Positions 7,586 through 15,840 of a stretch of 51,219 nt of DNA are shown here, one piece after another. Under the pieces are notes generated by a model. That model was not told where the DNA came from. It worked only from the letters and a program-made list of their open reading frames with translations, and did not search any database. Origin of the DNA: CAZVCJ01 sp964625745 (lineage in GTDB: Bacteria > Chloroflexota > Anaerolineae > VGOG01); the NCBI GenBank assembly GCA_964625745.1, contig CAZVCJ010000009.1:1-51219 (forward strand). The letters are read 5' to 3'. Within the stretch, counting starts at the first letter, position 1; every line of letters starts with the position of its first letter. The position numbers and the translations under genes were made by a program.

Positions 7586-9970
7586 CTAATCCGTCTTCAT
7601 CCAAACCCTCTCCCCATCGGTCACCACTTCGACAGTGCCCCGCTCGTCGGTGCGCAGGATGCGCTCTTCCCCTACCAGGTCCTCTAACCTCTCCAGTACC
7701 TCAGGTGAGGGATGGCCAAACCGGTTGTCGGCACCCACGGAGATGACCACCAACTCCGGGCGCACCGCGTTCAAGAAGGCGGCACTCGATGAGGTGTTGC
7801 CGCCGTGGTGAGGGACTTTGAGCACCGTGCTGGCTAGCTGCTGGCCGGAGGCAACCAGCTCGTCCTCTGCTGCCTCCTCGACGTCGCCAGGGAGCAGGAA
7901 AGAGACCTGCCCCATGACCAGACGAGTCACGACGGAATTGTTGTTGGCATCGGCATTTGTGTACTCCATCAACTCAGGGCCAGGGTGAAGAACTGTGAGC
8001 TCCACCCCATCCCCTGTCACGACGTGCATTCCCGCACGAGCCAGGTGACCAGGGATCTCCTTCTCGCTAATCAACTCCAGCCAACGCTGGTACATGGGGT
8101 TGTCATGCTCGTAGCCGCTGTCGAGCACCTGCCCCACACGGTAGCGCTCCAGAACCGGGATCAACCCCGCGATGTGGTCCTCGTCGGCGTGGGTGAGGAT
8201 GACCAAGTCAAGGCTGCGATCCCAGAAGGGCATCCTGCGGCCCAAAGCGCTGATCAGAGTCGTGGGGCTTGGCCCGCCGTCAATCAGCACCTGCTGACCT
8301 CGCGGAGTCTCGACGAAGATGGCATCGCCCTCTCCGACGTCGAAGAAGACCACGTGGAGCTTCCCGTCGGGCAGGCTGGCGACCGTGACCCAGACGAAGA
8401 CAGCGGCGATGGCCAGGCCGGCGATGAGCCCTTTGGTGGAGAGGCGGTCGGTGAGGCGGCGCCACAGAGACTTGAGACGCGAAGGCTCCTGTCGGCTCAC
8501 CAGCATAGCTCCGGCCAGCAGGCCGTAGTAGAGCCAAACCAGGCCGGGGCTGACGTGTCCCAGGTTGAGGGAGGCATAGGGGACGCTGGCCGTGATCTCG
8601 ACCGCCCGGATGGTGTAGGTCAGGAAGAGCCAGACTACCCAGCCCAGCACGTGGCCCAGTGGCAGCCAGATCAGGCCGGCGATGGTCGCCAGCCCGCCCC
8701 AGAGCATCACCCCCGGCTGGGCGGGCAGGATGAGAAAGTTGCTGAGCAGGGTGACCAGAGACAGTCGGCGGAAGTGGTAGACGATGATGGGCATAGTGGT
8801 AATCTGAGCGGCCATAGTGACGATGAGAGCCTCGTTCAGCACCTCGACAGACCGCCTGGCGGTTCCAGGCGAGAGCGCCCTGGATAGCAGTCTCTCAAAC
8901 CAGCTTTGCAGAACAGGAGTGTAGACGATCAGTCCCAGGGTAGCAGCAAAGGACAATTGAAATCCCAGGTCCCACAGGGTCTGGGGGTCGAGGAGGGTCA
9001 TCAACATGGCGGCCGCGATCAGCGAGGTGAGGGCCTCGGTCTGGCGGCCGTAGTGGGTGGCGATGACGTAGAGGCAGCCCATGATCGCTGCCCGCACCAC
9101 CGCGGCCGAAGCTCCCACCAGGATGGTGTAGACGATGATGCTGGTCAGCACTACCGGCATGGCCCGCCGCTTGCCGAACAGGCGTCGGGCGAGGCGGCTG
9201 AAGAGGCCGGCTATGATCGAGATGTTGAACCCTGAGATAGCAATGATATGGGTAGTACCCGTGGCTGAGAAGGCTTCCATCAGATCAGCGGGGATGCCTG
9301 TCTCGACTCCTAAAAGTATCCCCGTCAGCAGCGCGGCCTGGGGCTCGTGCAAAATGAGAGCGATGACCCTCTGAGCTCGCCTCTTGAAGCCCAAGAGGGC
9401 TGTTCTCAAAGCGCTGCCTCGACCGCGATCTATGAGAGTGATTTGGGGACGCCATAAGGTCGAGTAGACGCCCTGGCGGGCCAGATAATCTCGATAGGAG
9501 AAGTCCTCCAGCTCGGGCGGGGTCTCCAGCAACCCCTCGATTTCGAGCTCGTCGCCGTAATCGTACTCCGGATAGCGAGGAGCGCGCACCAGCACGGTGC
9601 CTTTCACCTCGCGCTCCTGGCCATCCACTTCTATCCTGGCGACCGCCACCCGCAGATTGGTGTAGGTATCGCGCACGTCGGACTCGCCGCTGACGACGCC
9701 CTCAATCCTGACCCAGCCCTGGTCGTTGTAGTGAGCCAGGTGGCCTTCGTCGAAATCCTGCGGAGGGACACTGGCGTCGAAGCGCAGAGCACCCAGGAGC
9801 AGAGAGAGGATGCAGACGCTAATCAGCCGGATTCGCTGATCCTTACGCCAGAGGAGAAAGCTCGCCAGAGGCAAGAGCGTCAACAGCCAAACGAACTCCG
9901 ATGGCAATTGCAGGAGCGAGCCCAGGAAGATGCCTGCCAGCCAGGCGCAGCCGAGGTAGACGAGGGTCAT
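7586..9970 (-). CDS. comEC: ComEC/Rec2 family DNA internalisation protein
   Basis: 794 aa, the normal length for the family. The N-terminus has two or three membrane helices and a DUF4131-like domain. The central Competence domain (about 215-490) has many helices and the conserved GVETGIPADLMEAFSATGTTHIIAISGFN stretch (about 220-248). The C-terminal metallo-beta-lactamase-like domain (about 535-790) shows VVFFDVGEGDAIFVE, LIDGG, LTHADEDHIAG and KVPHHGG. It forms the inner-membrane channel for uptake of single-stranded DNA in natural transformation; the C-terminal domain may act as the nuclease. No other competence gene is nearby. A promoter lies at 10003-10030. Confidence 0.92.
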   Translation of the reverse strand: MTLVYLGCAWLAGIFLGSLLQLPSEFVWLLTLLPLASFLLWRKDQRIRLISVCILSLLLGALRFDASVPPQDFDEGHLAHYNDQGWVRIEGVVSGESDVRDTYTNLRVAVARIEVDGQEREVKGTVLVRAPRYPEYDYGDELEIEGLLETPPELEDFSYRDYLARQGVYSTLWRPQITLIDRGRGSALRTALLGFKRRAQRVIALILHEPQAALLTGILLGVETGIPADLMEAFSATGTTHIIAISGFNISIIAGLFSRLARRLFGKRRAMPVVLTSIIVYTILVGASAAVVRAAIMGCLYVIATHYGRQTEALTSLIAAAMLMTLLDPQTLWDLGFQLSFAATLGLIVYTPVLQSWFERLLSRALSPGTARRSVEVLNEALIVTMAAQITTMPIIVYHFRRLSLVTLLSNFLILPAQPGVMLWGGLATIAGLIWLPLGHVLGWVVWLFLTYTIRAVEITASVPYASLNLGHVSPGLVWLYYGLLAGAMLVSRQEPSRLKSLWRRLTDRLSTKGLIAGLAIAAVFVWVTVASLPDGKLHVVFFDVGEGDAIFVETPRGQQVLIDGGPSPTTLISALGRRMPFWDRSLDLVILTHADEDHIAGLIPVLERYRVGQVLDSGYEHDNPMYQRWLELISEKEIPGHLARAGMHVVTGDGVELTVLHPGPELMEYTNADANNNSVVTRLVMGQVSFLLPGDVEEAAEDELVASGQQLASTVLKVPHHGGNTSSSAAFLNAVRPELVVISVGADNRFGHPSPEVLERLEDLVGEERILRTDERGTVEVVTDGERVWMKTD

Positions 9971-10002
9971 GCTGACTTCTCCACGTTGTCTGAGGTGCTC
10001 TT

Positions 10003-10030
10003 ATGATATTCATCCAGCGGGAAAAGTCAA
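10003..10030 (-). promoter_or_regulatory. Promoter for comEC
   Basis: On the minus strand: TTGACT (10030-10025), a 16-bp spacer, TATCAT (10008-10003), 33 bases before the comEC start codon. Confidence 0.5.
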
Positions 10031-10078
10031 ACGAGATATCTGAGCTCTGGCCATTCCACAAAAATCACCCCGCGAATC

Positions 10079-10107
10079 TTGGCAGCCCAGCCGAGAAGTA
10101 GTATAAT
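10079..10107 (+). promoter_or_regulatory. Promoter for the MenC-like gene
   Basis: TTGGCA (10079-10084), a 17-bp spacer, TATAAT (10102-10107). It is divergent from the comEC promoter, and the leader to the start codon at 10281 is about 165 bases. Nothing else is recognised in this gap. Confidence 0.6.
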
Positions 10108-10280
10108 ATCAACAAACCAACCGGTCTGTCTCTTTCCTCCTCTTTGCCTCACGAAGGACGTCCACTATGAACCTGAAACAAGGATGTTCTCTGGTGACTG
10201 GCTACAGCGGCGGGAAATGCTTTCGCCGAAATGATACACCATCACTTACCTTTTTACCACTACCAAGAACGGAGGCTGCC

Positions 10281-11390
10281 ATGCACGTCGAACGCATTGA
10301 GCTGCGCTACATTCAACTGACGCTGAAGCATCACTTTGAGACCAGTTACATCCGTTCTCTTAAGCGAGACACCATCCTGGTCACGGTGTGGGCCGACGGG
10401 GTAGAGGGCTGGGGCGAGTCGGCCATCGAGAGTGGCCCCTGGTACTCGCCGGAGACGGTGGAGACCGCCTGGCACGTTCAACGGGACTTCCTGGTGCCGA
10501 TGCTGCTGGGGAAGCAGTTGGAGACGGCGGCGGAGGCATTTGATCGCCTGGCTCTGGTGCGCGGTCACAACATGGCCAAGACCGGCCTGGAGGAGGCTCT
10601 GTGGGACGTCGAGGCCCGGCAGAAAGGAATATCGGCGGCCCAACTGCTGGGCGGCACCAGCCCGCGCATCGAGAGCGGCGTCAGCGTTGGCATCCAGGAC
10701 ACGCTGAACGAATTGCTGGAGTTGGTGGAAGGCTATCTGGCCCAGGGCTACCGCCGCATCAAAGTGAAGATCAAGCCTGGGTGGGACGTGGAGGTGGTGC
10801 GGGCGCTGCGCCGGCGCTGGCCCGAAGTCCCGCTGATGGTGGACGCCAATTCTGCCTATACTCTCGAAGACGCCGACCACCTTGCCGCCCTGGATGGCTT
10901 CGACTTGATGATGATCGAGCAGCCACTGGCCTACGACGACATCTATCAGCACAGCCTGCTTCAGCGTCGGCTGCGCACGCCGGTATGTCTGGACGAATCC
11001 ATCCACACTCCTGCTCACGCCCTGGCGGCACTGGCACTGGGCAGTTGTCGCATCATCAACATCAAGCCCGGCCGCGTAGGTGGCCTGGCCCAGGCGCGGC
11101 GCATCCACGACCTGTGTGAGAAGCGAGGAGTGCCGGTGTGGTGCGGCGGATTGCTGGAGGTAGGGGTCGGGCGGGCGCACAACGTGGCCATCGCCAGCCT
11201 TCCTGGCTTCACCCTGCCGGGGGACGTCTCCGCCAGTGACCGTTACTTCGAAAGAGACGTGATTGAGCCGCCCTTCTGCCTCAATCCTGACGGAACGATA
11301 GACGTGCCCCAGGGGCCCGGCATCGGCGTGGAGGTGGATCGGGCGTTTCTGGATGAGGTGACGGTGCGACGCGAGGTTTTTGCGGCGTAG
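10281..11390 (+). CDS. o-Succinylbenzoate synthase / N-acylamino acid racemase family enzyme
   Basis: 369 aa. The ATG at 10281 is chosen because homology begins at MHVERIELRYIQLTL and a GGAGG site lies just upstream; an in-frame ATG at 10167 would add an unrelated stretch. It belongs to the enolase superfamily, MenC type 2/NSAR group. The barrel lysines sit in YRRIKVKIKPGWD, the metal ligands in LMVDANSAYT and MMIEQPL and LDESIH, and the opposing lysine in RIINIKPGRVGGL. It either dehydrates SHCHC in menaquinone synthesis or racemises N-succinyl amino acids. No men genes lie next to it, so the choice is open. Confidence 0.85.
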   Translation: MHVERIELRYIQLTLKHHFETSYIRSLKRDTILVTVWADGVEGWGESAIESGPWYSPETVETAWHVQRDFLVPMLLGKQLETAAEAFDRLALVRGHNMAKTGLEEALWDVEARQKGISAAQLLGGTSPRIESGVSVGIQDTLNELLELVEGYLAQGYRRIKVKIKPGWDVEVVRALRRRWPEVPLMVDANSAYTLEDADHLAALDGFDLMMIEQPLAYDDIYQHSLLQRRLRTPVCLDESIHTPAHALAALALGSCRIINIKPGRVGGLAQARRIHDLCEKRGVPVWCGGLLEVGVGRAHNVAIASLPGFTLPGDVSASDRYFERDVIEPPFCLNPDGTIDVPQGPGIGVEVDRAFLDEVTVRREVFAA

Positions 11391-11459
11391 TCATCGCGGC
11401 ACGTCCATAACCATGCGCAAGGGGTCCGTCAACTCGTGCACCTCATAGGCCGAAGGCCC

Positions 11460-11627
11460 GACCGAATTGGGTGTGTTTCATTTCAGTTGGCAAAGCCGCA
11501 CCGGCCTGGAAGAGCCGGTGCTGGACAGCCTTTTTAAACGAGGAAAGTTACCCAGCACCGCCTGTTCACGGCGGTGCGCCATACTGCGAATATCTTCCAA
11601 CCCATTTGAAACGCACCCGACCGAATT
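11460..11627. mobile_element. MITE with 9-bp target-site duplication
   Basis: A 150-bp element (11469-11618) has terminal inverted repeats of 22 bp (17 matching; outermost GGGTGTGTTTCA against TGAAACGCACCC). It is flanked on both sides by the direct repeat GACCGAATT (11460-11468 and 11619-11627). Inside are two hairpins, 11498-11521 and 11555-11577; the first is followed by TTTTT and could terminate the upstream gene. There is no coding capacity, so a transposase elsewhere would be needed. It fills most of the 11391-11714 gap. Confidence 0.7.
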
Positions 11628-11714
11628 CGTCGCCTAGCACGTTTTCCGCCTTATCAGCGAAAGAGGTCACAACGCTGTCAATCATCTGCTGCAATCGAAG
11701 GAGGAACGACCAAC

Positions 11715-12152
11715 GTGAAGAAAGTCAGCATCATCATCTGCAACCGTTACCATACTTGTGCAGGCGGGAAGTGCCTGCGGGCTCTGCGAAACCGGGAGGG
11801 GGCCTTCGCTCTGTACGAGGGAGAGGAGGTCGAGTTGGTGGGCTACACCACTTGCGGCGGCTGTCCGGGCGGCAACGTGGAGTACGCTCCCGCGGAGATG
11901 AAGAAGAATGGCGCAGAGGTCATCCACCTGGCTACGGGCCTGGTGGTCGGCTATCCGCCCTGCCCGCGCCTGCAGGCCTTCTGTGAGTTCATCCCCGCCA
12001 AGTACGGGCTGGAGGTGGTCATCGGTACCCATCCCATCCCGCAGAACTACTACTTGACCCACCAGGAGTTGGGAACCTGGCGGTCGGCCAGATGGCAAGA
12101 ACGTATCCAACACGTCTTAACAGATGAAGAAACTCGTCTGGCGTACGATTAA
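11715..12152 (+). CDS. CGGC domain-containing protein
   Basis: 145 aa. The short protein is rich in conserved cysteines: CNRYHTCAGGKC at the N-terminus, the name-giving TTCGGCPGG motif near residue 49, and YPPCPRL and FCEF further on. CGGC-domain proteins occur in anaerobes and may bind metal or a metallocofactor; their biochemical role is not established. The start has a GAAGGAGGAACG site. It is a monocistronic gene facing the oxidoreductase that follows. Confidence 0.8.
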   Translation: MKKVSIIICNRYHTCAGGKCLRALRNREGAFALYEGEEVELVGYTTCGGCPGGNVEYAPAEMKKNGAEVIHLATGLVVGYPPCPRLQAFCEFIPAKYGLEVVIGTHPIPQNYYLTHQELGTWRSARWQERIQHVLTDEETRLAYD

Positions 12153-12257
12153 GGCCCGCTTCATGCTTTGTCCACCCTGGAAGCCGCCAAGCTCCCCATT
12201 GGCCCGGATAGCTCGATGACAGGGGATGATGATGGGGAAAGTGAGATTCCATCAGAC

Positions 12258-13847
12258 TCATGGCAAGGCTCTCAAGAACGGCTTCCCGTCCCGGTGGCAG
12301 AGGAGCTGTACCACGTGCTGGCCGGAGTAGAGGCAGGGGGAAACGCCGCCGCCCGGCATGACCCACTGTCCAGCCATGTAGAAGTTGGTCAGGCCAGGCA
12401 ACGTCCTCTCTATCCGCGCATTGAGCACCTCTGGCGTCGGCAGCCAGCCCATGTACGCGCCTCTGTGATTCAGGGTGTAGCGCCAGGCGGTGTAAGGCGT
12501 GGCCACGTCGGTCATCTCCACCTGGGACGAGATGCCGGGATAGTGAGTCTCCAGCCGCCCTAGCAACTCCGCCGCCACCCGCTTCTTCTCGGCGTCGTAG
12601 CGCGGCCGGTCCCTTTGCAACTCGTTCCAGAAGTCCCACTCCGTCTCGAACGAAGCCTGGACCACCGTCTTGCCCGGCGGAGCGAATCGGTCACTATAGT
12701 TCAAGATGCGGACCATGATCCCATCAATCGCCTGGTCGCCCACTGCGAAGGGCCGCTCCAGCATGATGATACTCATCCACGGTTCAGCGGTGAATTCGCG
12801 GGCCACCCCAAAGCTGGTCATGACCAGGGGATGGATCAGCTTCCAATTCTTGTAGCGGTTCACGATCTTCTCGTTCACGTAGCGACCGCCCAGCATGTTG
12901 AAGATGGTGCTGTAGCCATCGGCGGCCGAGACAACCACGTCGGCGCGGTGTTCGCTGCCATCGGCCAGGCGCACCCCTACGGCCCGTGGCCCCCTCCCCG
13001 CCCCCCCCCGGTCCCCCCCAACCCTTCGGCCTTGCTCAGGACAGGCTTTGGGGGGGAAGTCAGGGAGAGGAGACTCTTCCACCAGAATCTCCTCGACGGT
13101 GGCTTTGTAAGTCACCTGCCCGCCCAGGTCCTTGTAGCGCTTCTCGATGGGCAGGACGAAGTCGAGGCATCCTCCCTCCAGCACCCCCAACTGTCCGTCC
13201 GCCAGCAGTCCCAGCACCATGAAGATGAACCAGACCGGCACCTCTGGCAGGAACAGGTACTTGATGCACTCCCGCAGCCAGGGGTCATGAACGGCTTGCA
13301 CGTAGTCGGCGACGGGCCTGGCGTACTTGCCGATCATGTACTTGAGTAGCCGTCGCATGCCCCACATTTCTTTGAGCTGTTCCAGGGGGCCAACCAACTC
13401 AGACGGCTTGCTCATTCCCACTTCGCTCAGGTCGAGCCCCCGCATGGTGCGAGCGCCGGCGATCAGCTCGTCAACGATCCGGGCATCAGTTGGGGAGAGG
13501 GCCTTCAAGTCATGGGCCAGGCGGTCGAGGTCCTGGGTGACCAGCACGCTGCGCCCACTGGCTTCGTCGGTGAAGCGGCCATAGGTGGTCATGTCCACGC
13601 AGCGGGTGGCCGGGGCGATGCCCAACTCGCGGTACAACTCGTACAGCGCTGTGCCCGGCTTGTGCCCCATGACGAAGTGAATACCACCGTCAATGAGGTA
13701 GCCCTTGCGTTTCCAGCAGGCGGCCACCCCACCTGGCACACTGTGGTGTTCGAAGATGTGGCTTTGATAGCCGTTCATCTGGGCGTAGCAGCCGGTGGAC
13801 AGGCCAGCCAGGCCGGCCCCGATGATGATGAGCGATTTTTCGGTCAC
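12258..13847 (-). CDS. Phytoene-desaturase-like FAD-dependent oxidoreductase
   Basis: 529 aa from a GTG at 13847, chosen because GGAGGAG lies just upstream and the dinucleotide-binding motif (IIIGAGLAGLSTGCYAQ) follows within ten residues. The N-terminal Rossmann fold continues with an acidic FEHH strand end and VPGGVAACWKRKGYLIDGGIHF, typical of the CrtI/retinol-saturase superfamily. The C-terminus has the FAD-pyrophosphate motif GQWVMPGGGVSPCLYSG. No carotenoid genes are adjacent, so the substrate is unknown. About 20-25 residues near position 290 (PPKACPEQGRR and following) are translated from dispersed repeats (12988-13073), an insertion compared with the family. Confidence 0.82.
   Translation of the reverse strand: MTEKSLIIIGAGLAGLSTGCYAQMNGYQSHIFEHHSVPGGVAACWKRKGYLIDGGIHFVMGHKPGTALYELYRELGIAPATRCVDMTTYGRFTDEASGRSVLVTQDLDRLAHDLKALSPTDARIVDELIAGARTMRGLDLSEVGMSKPSELVGPLEQLKEMWGMRRLLKYMIGKYARPVADYVQAVHDPWLRECIKYLFLPEVPVWFIFMVLGLLADGQLGVLEGGCLDFVLPIEKRYKDLGGQVTYKATVEEILVEESPLPDFPPKACPEQGRRVGGDRGGAGRGPRAVGVRLADGSEHRADVVVSAADGYSTIFNMLGGRYVNEKIVNRYKNWKLIHPLVMTSFGVAREFTAEPWMSIIMLERPFAVGDQAIDGIMVRILNYSDRFAPPGKTVVQASFETEWDFWNELQRDRPRYDAEKKRVAAELLGRLETHYPGISSQVEMTDVATPYTAWRYTLNHRGAYMGWLPTPEVLNARIERTLPGLTNFYMAGQWVMPGGGVSPCLYSGQHVVQLLCHRDGKPFLRALP
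12988..13073. repeat. C-rich/CTTCGG repeat pair inside the oxidoreductase gene
   Basis: Runs of C (CCCCTCCCCGCCCCCCCCC) and a facing GGGGGGGAAG at 13050-13058 enclose a copy of the CCTTCGGCCTTGCTCAGGAC repeat. The whole block is read in frame in the oxidoreductase. Confidence 0.6.
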
Positions 13848-13872
13848 TTTTGCTCCTCCACTGCCTGGCATC

Positions 13873-13905
13873 AGGTGCCCGTCACTTCGGAAGTGACAGG
13901 CACCT
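13873..13905. repeat. Intergenic palindrome
   Basis: A near-perfect hairpin: AGGTGCC plus GTCACTTC on the left (13873-13888) pairs with GAAGTGAC plus GGCACCT on the right (13890-13905), with one unpaired base on each side. It has no T-tract, so it is more like a REP-type repeat than a terminator. Confidence 0.55.
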
Positions 13906-13912
13906 CTCCACC

Positions 13913-14815
13913 TCACACCCAAGGGCCACCGGGCGGCCAACGCCGGTCAAAGCGCTGCCCTTCCGACAGTGCCTGGATCACGGGCTGGAGAAAGGCAGCA
14001 ACGACCTGGATGGCTTCATGCAGGGTGGCAGGCGTATCTTCTAAACGATGGCGGCCCATAAACGCCTCCCAGTGAGCCTGCTTTTCGTGATCCTGGGCAA
14101 AGGCATCGGTGAAGGCCACCGGGGTGCGGGGGAGGGTCGTCTGCCGCCAGCGAAACGTCTCATGGATTGCCTGAGTCAGGATAGAGCCGTCGAAGTCAAA
14201 GTGGGTGGCCAGCAACCAGACGTCGTAGAAGTCCTTCATGCGACTGTTGACCTCCCCCAGGTAGACCATGGCCTGTAGCTTTTCGGCGATCGCGCTTTCG
14301 CGACTGTAGCCCTGCACTTCGGGCGGCGGGAAATCCAGGATAGTCGGCAGCCGGACGAGGGACGGGCCGGGCACCAGGGGATCACCGAAGTCGATGTCAA
14401 TCTGCATGGGAATACGCGCAGTGCCCAGATAGGCAGTAAAGCGCACGCGCACGCCTTCGTAGTTTGCCGTCTCAATAATGCGCTGGCCGAGGACGCTCTC
14501 GGCGGCAAAGCGCAGCCCATCCTCCGGCGCTGGCTCCTGGCAGATCACCTGGATCGCCGACACGACATGCTCGACAGAGTTGTCCAATCGGCCCAGCAGG
14601 TCAATATCGCGGGTGGGTCGGGGGAGCGGCGATTGCCAGACGGTGAACATCAACGCCCCTTTGAGCACGAATTGGTGACGATAGGGTGAGCGTCCCAGGC
14701 GGTAGAGGAAGCGTTCCAGCGCAAAGTATTGCAGCACCTCGTTGAATGGGCGTCCCCCCGCCCTGGCATGGTTCAGCAGACGCTGGCGAACGGAGGCAGC
14801 TACGTTTTGGGTCAT
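13913..14815 (-). CDS. AbiEii-type nucleotidyltransferase toxin (type IV TA)
   Basis: 300 aa. It belongs to the AbiEii/AbiGii nucleotidyltransferase family: KGALMFTVW (about 52-60) followed by the metal-binding TRDIDLLG (D70 and D72), then a helical C-terminal half with ARSAIAEKLQAMV-like IAEKLQAM. In this family the enzyme modifies tRNA or other targets with nucleotides and arrests growth, giving phage defence by abortive infection. The start codon overlaps the stop of the antitoxin gene by four bases (14812-14815), the standard abiE arrangement. Confidence 0.88.
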   Translation of the reverse strand: MTQNVAASVRQRLLNHARAGGRPFNEVLQYFALERFLYRLGRSPYRHQFVLKGALMFTVWQSPLPRPTRDIDLLGRLDNSVEHVVSAIQVICQEPAPEDGLRFAAESVLGQRIIETANYEGVRVRFTAYLGTARIPMQIDIDFGDPLVPGPSLVRLPTILDFPPPEVQGYSRESAIAEKLQAMVYLGEVNSRMKDFYDVWLLATHFDFDGSILTQAIHETFRWRQTTLPRTPVAFTDAFAQDHEKQAHWEAFMGRHRLEDTPATLHEAIQVVAAFLQPVIQALSEGQRFDRRWPPGGPWV

Positions 14816-15426
14816 AGCAGTGCCTCCAGGTAAGGTTTCATCGCTTTTTCGACCCGGCAGATGCGGGCGTAATGCAGCAGTTTGCTTACGTCAAAGCCAG
14901 GGTGCTGGCGATAGAGTTTGAGGGCTTCGAGGGCCACGTCCAGGCCGATCTTGCGGCGGTATTTGAAGCTGTCGGCCACGCTCTTCTCCGGGCCGTAGAT
15001 GCGAACGGGAATGTCGTCAACCTGATGCGTCTCAACTCCCTCGCTCCAGGCGGGGCCAGAGAACCAAAAGATGCGCAGGGGCGGATAGTCCAGGCGAGGG
15101 CGTCCGGCTCGATTGTGCAAAGCGACGTCCACGGCGTGGGGGATCTGGGTAGTCAGTTCATGGAAGGCCAGGGCGGATACCAGGCAGATCACGGCCTGGG
15201 GGACCCTTTGGGCGACAGTGACCAGATCGGGATTGGAGAGGGGGGGCAGCTCGGCCAGGCGGTAGAGACCCCGGCTGAGCTGTTCTAGTACGCCGGAGTC
15301 ACGCATGGCGTAGAGGGTACGCGAGTGGATGCCCAACCGCAGCGCCTCGGCGGTGCGCAAAGTACCGCCGTGTTGTCGAAACACGGTGATCGCGTTTTGA
15401 GTGGATTTGCGTGTTTCCATGATCAT
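14812..15426 (-). CDS. AbiEi-type antitoxin / transcriptional regulator
   Basis: 204 aa. The N-terminal winged helix (about 5-60, with RTAEALRLGIHSRTLYAMRD) resembles AbiEi_4. The C-terminal antitoxin domain has LVSALAFHELTTQIP, RIFWF and IYGPEKSVADSFKYR. AbiEi proteins neutralise the AbiEii toxin and repress their own promoter by binding inverted repeats. Consistent with this, the 9-bp inverted repeat TGGATAGAA / TTCTATCCA (15433-15441 and 15472-15480) overlaps the -10 region upstream. An alternative start is the ATG two codons in (15420). Confidence 0.87.
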   Translation of the reverse strand: MIMETRKSTQNAITVFRQHGGTLRTAEALRLGIHSRTLYAMRDSGVLEQLSRGLYRLAELPPLSNPDLVTVAQRVPQAVICLVSALAFHELTTQIPHAVDVALHNRAGRPRLDYPPLRIFWFSGPAWSEGVETHQVDDIPVRIYGPEKSVADSFKYRRKIGLDVALEALKLYRQHPGFDVSKLLHYARICRVEKAMKPYLEALL

Positions 15427-15432
15427 CGAGGT

Positions 15433-15499
15433 TGGATAGAACTGCGCATATTTCTGCGAATGTACCAGTAATTCTATCCATAGAAGCCGATTTTGTCAA
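15433..15499 (-). promoter_or_regulatory. abiE promoter with inverted-repeat operator
   Basis: On the minus strand: TTGACA (15499-15494), a 17-bp spacer, TAGAAT (15476-15471). A 9-bp perfect inverted repeat, TGGATAGAA at 15433-15441 and TTCTATCCA at 15472-15480, brackets the transcription start and covers the -10. It is a likely site for AbiEi autorepression. Confidence 0.6.
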
Positions 15500-15596
15500 A
15501 TGGGGATGAGAGACAGAGGGATCGTTTTGACAAGACGAGTTCCGCCATACCCACCTAAAGAGCAAGCCCCCTCCACCTACGATGAGGCGAAGGGGG

Positions 15597-15718
15597 CTAG
15601 ACAGGATGGTGGAGACGGCTCAAATGCATTCGGTGATCCCGATGTTGTTCACCCCGGTACCCGGGTCGGCGCTGTACGAGGAATATCGCGGCTATCTATT
15701 CGACGAGATGGGCTTTGA
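15597..15718 (+). pseudogene. Fragment of a B12-binding-type radical SAM protein gene
   Basis: About 40 codons on the plus strand encode ETAQMHSVIPMLFTPVPGSA and then LYEEYRGYLFDEMGFDL. This is the C-terminal part of the radical SAM core found in cobalamin-binding radical SAM proteins. The preceding and following parts are missing: upstream is a CCCCCT hairpin (15565-15598) and downstream the sequence changes abruptly into an antisense glycosylase fragment. Confidence 0.5.
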
Positions 15719-15836
15719 CCTCCAATCCAAACAGCCGACGATGATCCGCACTATGTCGGTGTCTATCAGTGGCTTCGGCAGGTTCCAGGCGAAACAACGC
15801 ATGGCGCCAGCGATGTATTCGCTCAATCCTATGTAG
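15716..15836 (-). pseudogene. Decayed fragment of the island's DNA glycosylase gene
   Basis: The minus strand reads LSEYIAGAMRCFAWNLPKPL then IDTDIVRII, closely matching the catalytic-region segment of the intact glycosylase encoded at 19108-19917 (GVSEYIAGAVRCFTWNLPEP). After VRII a one-base deletion shifts the frame. The active-site Tyr and Asp codons are still present. It is a partial copy, from duplication or from an earlier related system. Confidence 0.7.
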
Positions 15837-15840
15837 CCGA

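Noticed and set aside
15427..15540. Pho-box-type array upstream of abiE
   Set aside because: The repeats there are inverted, not 11-bp direct repeats, and the promoter has a consensus -35.
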